64,000 nt of DNA, taken from contig JAWNZC010000117.1 in assembly GCA_035771165.1 (NCBI GenBank), forward strand, positions 1,431,175-1,495,174. The letters run 5' to 3'. The stretch's first letter is position 1, and every line of letters starts with the position of its first letter. This DNA is from Paragorgia papillata. Taxonomy: Eukaryota; Cnidaria; Anthozoa; Scleralcyonacea; Coralliidae. The notes beneath the pieces are model-generated. The model was not told the DNA's origin. It saw only the letters and a list, made by a program, of their open reading frames with translations, and ran no database searches. The translations under genes and the position numbers were made by a program. This document shows, piece by piece, positions 57,451-64,000 of the stretch.

Positions 57451-60400
57451 TTCTGTCTAAAAAGACTTTATTTAACCGTTTTTGACCCTAACTCAAAAGT
57501 TTCAAAAGTGACGAAAATCGGTCAAAAAGTAAAGGCTAACCCCTTTACTTTTTTTTTCCGGATTTTTTTCAAAAAATCAAAAAAAAATTTTAAACTGGTT
57601 TATCTCATTAAAAATTGAATGGATTGTTCTACTTTTTTCAGTGGTTATTCCATAGTTGGTGTACTATACTGTTCTACTTTTTTCAGTGGTTATGAACTAA
57701 AATATTTAGCCTTACTTCCAAAGTTGAAAAATGGCCAAAATCGGTCAAAAAGTAAAGGCTAACCCCTTTACTTTTTTTTTCCGAATTTTTTTCCAAAAAT
57801 CAAAAACATTTTTTTTAGCCAAAATACAGCCTTCTCCTTTTCACAGAAGGTCTAAAACGACTTTATTTAACCGTTTTTGACCCTAACTCAAAAGTGACGA
57901 AAATCGGTCAAAAAGTAAAGGCTAACCCCTTTACTTTTTTTTCTCCGGATGTTTTTCAAAAAATCCAAAAAAAATTTTAAACTGGTTTATCTCATTAAAA
58001 ATTGATTGGATTGTTCTACTTTTTTCAGTGGTTATTCCATAGTTGGTGTGCTATACAATGAACTAAAATATTTAGGCTTACTTCCAAAGTTGAAAAATGG
58101 CCAAAATCGGTCAAAAAGTTTTTGACCGATTTTGACCATAAAAAGTAAACTGGTTTATCTCATTAAAAATTGAATGGATTGTTCTACTTTTTTCAGTGGT
58201 TATTCCATAGTTGGTGTGCTATACAACGAACTAAAATATTTAAAAGTTGAAAAATGGCCAAAATCGGTCAAAAAGTAAAGGCTAACCCCTTTATACTTCC
58301 AAAGTTGAAAAATTGCCAAAATCGGTCAAAAAGTAAAGGCTAACCCCTTTACTTTTTTTTTCCGAATTTTTTTCCAAAAATCAAAAACATTTTTTTTAGC
58401 CAAAATACAGCCTTCTCCTTTTCACAGAAGATCTAAAACGACTTTATTTAACCGTTTTTGACCCTAACTCAAAAGTTTCAAAAGTGACGAAAATCGGTCA
58501 AAAAGTAAAGGCTAACCCCTTTACTTTTTTTTTATCCGGATGTTTTTCAAAAAATCCAAAAAAAATTTTTAAACTGGTTTATCTCATTAAAAATTGAATG
58601 GATTGTTCTACTTTTTTCAGTGGTTATTCCATAGTTGGTGTGTACTATACAATGAACTAAAAATTGAATGGATTGTTCTACTTTTTTCAAATATTTAGCC
58701 TTACTTCCAAAGCTGAAAAATGGCCAAAATCGGTCAAAAAGTAAAGGCTAACCCCTTTACTTTTTTTTTCCGAATTTTTTTCCAAAAATCAAAAACATTT
58801 TTTTTAGCCAAAATACAGCCTTCTCCTTTTCACAGAAGGTCTAAAACGACTTTATTTAACCGTTTTTGACCCTAACTCTAAAGTTTCAAAAGTGACGAAA
58901 ATCGGTCAAAAAGTAAAGGCTAACTAACCCCTTTACTTTTTTTTCTCCGGATGTTTTTCAAAAAATCCAAAAAAAATTTTAAACTGGTTTATCTCATTAA
59001 AAATTGATTGGATTGTTCTACTTTTTTCAGTGGTTATTCCATAGTTGGTGTGCTATACAATGAACTAAAATATTTAGGCTTACTTCCAAAGTTGAAAAAT
59101 GGCCAAAATCGGTCAAAAAGTTTTTGACCGATTTTGACCATAAAAAGTAAACTGGTTTATCTCATTAAAAATTGAATGGATTGTTCTACTTTTTTCAGTG
59201 GTTATTCCATAGTTGGTGTGCTATACAATGAACTAAAATATTTAAGCTTACTTCCAAAGTTGAAAAATGGCCAAAATCGGTCAAAAAGTAAAGGCTAACC
59301 CCGGCTAACCCCTTTACTTTTTGACCGATTTTGACCATAAAAAGTAAACTGGTTTATCGCATTAAAAATTGAATGGATTGTTCTACTTTTTTCAGTGGTT
59401 ATTCCATAGTTGGTGTGCTATACAACGAACTAAAATATTTAGGCTTACTTCCAAAGTTGAAAAATGGCCAAAATCGGTCAAAAAGTAAAGGCTAACCCCT
59501 TTACTTTTTTTTTCCGAATTTTTTTTCAAAAATCAAAAACATTTTTTTTAGCCAAAATACAGCCTTCTCCTTTTCACAGAAGGTCTAAAACGACTTTATT
59601 TAACCGTTTTTGACCCTAACTCAAAAGTTTCAAAAGTGACGAAAATCGGTCAAAAAGTAAAGGCTAACCCCTTTACTTTTTTTTCTCCGGATGTTTTTCA
59701 AAAAATCCAAAAAAAATTTTAAACTGGTTTATTTCATTAAAAATTGATTGGATTGTTCTACTTTTTTCAGTGGTTATTCCATAGTTGGTGTGCTATACAA
59801 CGAACTAAAATATTTAGGCTTACTTCCAAAGTTGAAAAATTGCCAAAATCGGTGGTTATTCCATAGTTGGTGTGCTATACAATGAACTAAAATATTTAGG
59901 CTTACTTCCAAAGTTGAAAAATGGCCAAAATCGGTCAAAAAGTAAAGGCTAACCCCTTTAAATACAGCCTTCTCCTTTTCACAGAAGATCTAAAACGACT
60001 TTATTTAACCTCAAAAAGTAAAGGCTAACCCCTTTAATTAAAAATTGAATGGATTGTTCTACTTTATCTCATTAAAAATTGAATGGATTGTTCTACTTTT
60101 TTCAGTGGTTATTCCAAAATATTTAGCCTTACTTCAAAGTTGAAAAATCGGTCAAAAAGTAAAGGCTAACCCCTTTAAATCCAAAAAAAATTTTTAAACT
60201 GGTTTATCTCATTAAAAATTGATTGTTATCCAAAAAGTTTTTGACCGATTTTGACCATATACAATGAACTAAAATATTTAGGCTTACTTCCAAAGTTGAA
60301 AAATGGCCAAAATCGGTCAAAAAGTAAAGGCTAACCCCTTCCTTTACTTTTTGACCGATTTTGACCATAAAAAGTAAACTGGTTTATCGCATTAAAAATT

Positions 60401-61135
60401 GAATGGATTGTTCTACTTTTTTCAGTGGTTATTCCATAGTTGGTGTGCTATACAACGAACTAAAATATTTAGGCTTACTTCCAAAGTTGAAAAATGGCCA
60501 AAATCGGTCAAAAAGTGTCAAAAAGTAAAGGCTAACCCCTTTACTTTTTTTTTCCCAAAAAAAAATTTTAAACTGGTTTATCTTCTCATTAAAAATTGAA
60601 TGGATTGTTCTACTTTTTTCAGTGGTTATTCCATAGTTGGTGTGCTATACAATGAACTAAAATATTTAGGCTTACTTCCAAAGTTGAAAAAATGGCCAAA
60701 ATCGGTCAAAAAGTAAAGGCTAACCCCTTTACTTTTTACTTTTTTTTCTCCGGATGTTTTTCAAAAAATCCAAAAAAAATTTTAAACTGGTTTATCTAAC
60801 TCAAAAGTTTCAAAAGTGACGAAAATCGGTTATCTCATTAAAAATTGAATGGATTGTTCTACTTTTTTCAGTGGTTATTCCATAGTTGGTGTGCTATACA
60901 ATGAACTAAAATATTTAGGCTTACTTCCAAAGTTGAAAAATGGCCAAAATCGGTCAAAAAGTAAAGGCTAATTTTCAAAAAATCAAAAACATTTTTTTTA
61001 GCCAAAATCAAAAAGTAAAGGCTAACCCCTTTACTTTTTTTTCCGGATTTTTTTCAAAAAATCAAACTTTTTTTTTCCGGATTTTTTTTTCAAAAAATCA
61101 AAACCCCTTTACTTTTTTTTTTCCGGGCTAACCCC
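57451..61135. repeat. Satellite array, block 4, parallel to block 1 with extra insertions
   Basis: Follows block 1 in module and variant order (CTCCGGATG, TTTATCCGGATG and AACTCTAAAG variants). Short module fragments are inserted inside modules, for example at 57668-57692, 58640-58690, and repeatedly between 59850 and 60340. Confidence 0.9.
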
Positions 61136-61745
61136 AAAGTGATCTTAATCTCTTCTGGAAAATCCTAAAAAAATCCTCAGATGATATTGATACTGAGGCA
61201 AATTCTGAAAATTCACCCAAAGAAAAATGAATGGTTTTCACATTTTGAACAACTACATTGTGAACACCAACTATCAAAAGAACAAGAAGAAATTACTAAA
61301 ACTTTAAAACAAAAGGAAATCTCAAAAAATCTCCTCAATGAACTTGATACAGAAATAACTGTCGAAGAAATAATGAAAGCAGCTAAGAAAATTAAGTCGA
61401 AAAAAGCTGCATATTCTGACAGAATTAACAACGAAATGTTAAAATTTAGTGTTAATATCCTTGCCAATGGCTTTACCAAAACATTCAACACGATATTGAA
61501 GTCTGGAAACTTCCCAAGCTCATGGTGCGAGGGACTTATCTCACCAATTTTTAAATCAGGAAATAAATTAGACACAAATAATTATCGAGGAATATGTGTA
61601 TCAAGCTCATTAGGAAAATTCTTCTGCTCTATCTTTAACGACAGACTGATGAACTTTTCAAAATCTAAGAAACTTTTACACCCTTCTCAAATTGGATTTA
61701 TACCAGGCAATAGAACTGCCGACCATATCTTTACTTTGAAAACTC
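61136..61745 (+). mobile_element. LINE reverse-transcriptase fragment embedded in satellite, copy 2
   Basis: Nearly identical to copy 1 with the same two junctions. The frame is open from about 61181 to the satellite (part of a 202-codon ORF) because the extra T of copy 1 is absent. An extra A near 61225 shifts the frame upstream instead. Not functional: it lacks the catalytic half of RT. Confidence 0.85.
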
Positions 61746-64000
61746 CAAAGTTGAAAAATGGCCAAAATCGGTCAAAAAGTAAAGGCTAACCCCTTTACTT
61801 TTTTTTTTCCGAATTTTTTTTCCAAAAATAAAATTAGCCAAAATACAGCCTTCTCCTTTTCACAGAAGGTTTAAAACGACTTTATTTAACCGTTTTTGAC
61901 CCAAACTGAAAAGTTTCCAAAGTGACCAAAATCTTGGTGTGCTATACAATGAAATTTTTTTTAGCCAAAATACAGCCTTCTCCTTTTCACAGAATGTCTA
62001 AAACGACTTTATTTAACCGTTTTTGACCCTAACTCAAAAGTTTCAAAAGTGACGAAAATCGAAAAATGGCCAAAATCGGTCAAAAAGTAAAGGCTAACCC
62101 CTTTACTTTTTTTTTCCGGAATTTTTTTCCAAAAATCAAAAACATTTTTTTTAGCCAAAATACAGCCTTTATCTCATTAAAAATTGAATGGATTGTTCTA
62201 CTTTTTTCAGACAGAAGGTTTAAAACGACTTTATTTAACCGTTTTTGACCCAAACTGAAAAGTTTCAAAAGTGACCAAAATCGAAGTTGAAAAATGGCCA
62301 AAATCGGTCAAAAAGTAAAGGCTAACCCCTTTACTTTCAAAAAAAAAAAAATTTTAAACTGGTTTATCTCATTTCTCATTAAAAATTGAATGGATTGTTC
62401 TACTTTTTTCAGTGGTTATTCCATAGTTGGTGTGCTATACAATGAACTAAAATATTTAGGCTTACTTCCAAAGTTGAAAAATGGCCAAAATCGGTCAAAA
62501 AGTAAAGGCTAACCCCTTTAAAAGGCTAACTTTTTTTTTTTTTTTCCGAATTTTTTTCCAAAAATCAAAAACATTTTTTTTAGCCAAAATACAGCCTTCT
62601 CCTTTTCACAGAATGTCTAAAACGACTTTATTTAACCGTTTTTGACCCTAACTCAAAAGTTTCAAAAGTGACGAAAATCGGTCAAAAAGAATTTTAAACT
62701 GGTTTATCTCATTAAAAATTGAATGGATTGTTCTACTTTTTTCAGTGGTTATTCCATAGTTGGTGTGCTATACAATGAACTAAAATATTTAGGCTTACTT
62801 CCAAAGTTGAAAAATGGCCAAAATCGGTCAAAAAGTAAAAGTTTTAAACTGGTTTATCTCATTAAAAATTGAATGGATTGTTCTACAAAAACATTTTTTT
62901 TAGCCAAAATACAGCCTCCATAGTTGGTGTGCTATAGAATGAACTAAAATATTTAGGCTTACTTCCCAAAAAGTAAAGGCTAACCCCTTTACTTTTTTTT
63001 TTCCGGATTTTTTTCAAAAAATCAAAAAAAATTTAAACTGGTTTATCTCATTAAAAATTGAATGGATTGTTCTACTTTTTTCAGTGGTTATTCCATAGTT
63101 GGTGTGCTATACAATGAACTAAAATATTTAGCCTTACTTCCAAAGTTGAAAAATGGCCAAAATCGGTCAAAAAGTAAAGGCTAACCCCTTTACTTTTTTT
63201 TTCCTACTTTTTTTTCCGGATTTTTTTCAGGTCAAAAAGTAAAGGCTAACCCCTTTACAAAGGCTAACTTTTTTTTTTCCGAATTTTTTTCCAAAAATCA
63301 AAAACATTTTTTTTAGCCAAAATACAGCCTTCTCCTTTTCACAGAATGTCTAAAACGACTTTATTTAACCGTTTTTGACCCTAACTCAAAAGTTTCAAAA
63401 GTGACGAAAATCGGCAAAAAGTAAAGGCTAACCCCTTTAAAGGCTAACACTTTTTTTTTCCGAATTTTTTTTCCAAAAATCAAAAACATTTTCTTTAGCC
63501 AAAAAATTTCACAGAATGTCTAAAACGACTTTATTTAACCGTTTTTGGTTATTCCATAGTTGTGTGCTATACAATGAACTAAAATATTTAGCCTTACTTC
63601 CAAAGTTGAAAAATGGCCAAAATCGGTCAAAAAGTAAAGGCTAACCCCCTAACCCCTTAATTTTTTTTTTCCGAATTTTTTTTAGCCAAAATACAGCCTT
63701 CTCCTTTTCACAGAATGTCTAAAACGACTTTATTTAACCGTTTTTGACCCTAACTCAAAAGTTTCAAAAGTGACGAAAATCGGGGTTTATCTCATTAAAA
63801 ATTGAATGGATTGTTCTACTTTTTTCAGTGGTTATTCCATAGTTGGTGTGCTATACAATGAACTAAAATATTTAGCCTTACTTCCAAAGTTGAAAAATGG
63901 CCAAAATCGGTCAAAAAGTAAAGAAAAAGTAAAGGCTAACCCCTTTACTTTTTTTTTTCCGGATTTTTTTTCAAAAAATCAAAAAAAATTTTTAAACTGG
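61746..64000. repeat. Satellite array, block 5, runs off the window
   Basis: Modules A and B as before, with truncated and spliced module fragments (e.g. 62210, 62340-62385, 62880-62920, 63205-63260). No unique sequence appears before the window ends. Confidence 0.92.

Overview
The window looks like nuclear DNA of an invertebrate animal, possibly a cnidarian. It is AT-rich, has metazoan genes split by short GT-AG introns, carries many fold-back repeats, and holds a cGAS-like receptor gene of the kind expanded in such animals. The organism call is inference. The protein families are recognised from motifs read in the sequence; no database search was possible.

Region 1 (1-14.5 kb) is genic. 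A small PH-domain protein ending in a CaaX box (minus strand, 2 exons) and a FEZ/UNC-76 family gene (plus strand, 7 exons) lie head to head with only 49 bp between their start codons. A complete 14-exon DEAD-box helicase gene of the DDX28 type (minus strand, 486 codons) follows. Its promoter side has an E2F-like site and a 5'UTR intron made almost entirely of an inverted-repeat element. The introns and spacers carry many fold-back (MITE-like) elements and minisatellites.

Region 2 (15-20.1 kb) holds the most interesting gene, an intronless ORF of 1319 codons. It has two nucleotidyltransferase (Mab-21/cGAS type) modules in tandem. The first appears catalytically dead and the second keeps the GS...E-x-D...D active-site set. 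The second module is interrupted between its catalytic strands and its helical lobe by 38 copies of a 9-residue repeat (27-bp units). The likely role is a nucleic-acid or danger sensor that makes a nucleotide second messenger, with an OAS3-like pseudo-plus-active layout.

Region 3 (20.1-31.6 kb) is a cluster of diverged duplicated units. They carry minus-strand zinc-finger exon remnants followed by a conserved stem-loop. The cluster also contains a tRNA-like element, a LINE fragment inserted in one unit, and a second, truncated copy of the 5' half of the DDX28-like gene with its upstream region.

Region 4 (31.7-64 kb) is a satellite array of two related modules of about 175 and 202 bp in higher-order arrangements, holding two near-identical LINE reverse-transcriptase fragments. 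From about 43.6 to 54.7 kb the same satellite is full of single-base, mostly insertion-type differences, which looks like unpolished long-read sequence. From 54.7 to 61.7 kb the sequence retraces 25.4-36.6 kb in order, but with pieces replaced by satellite snippets. This is either an extraordinary mosaic or an assembly or error-correction artefact.
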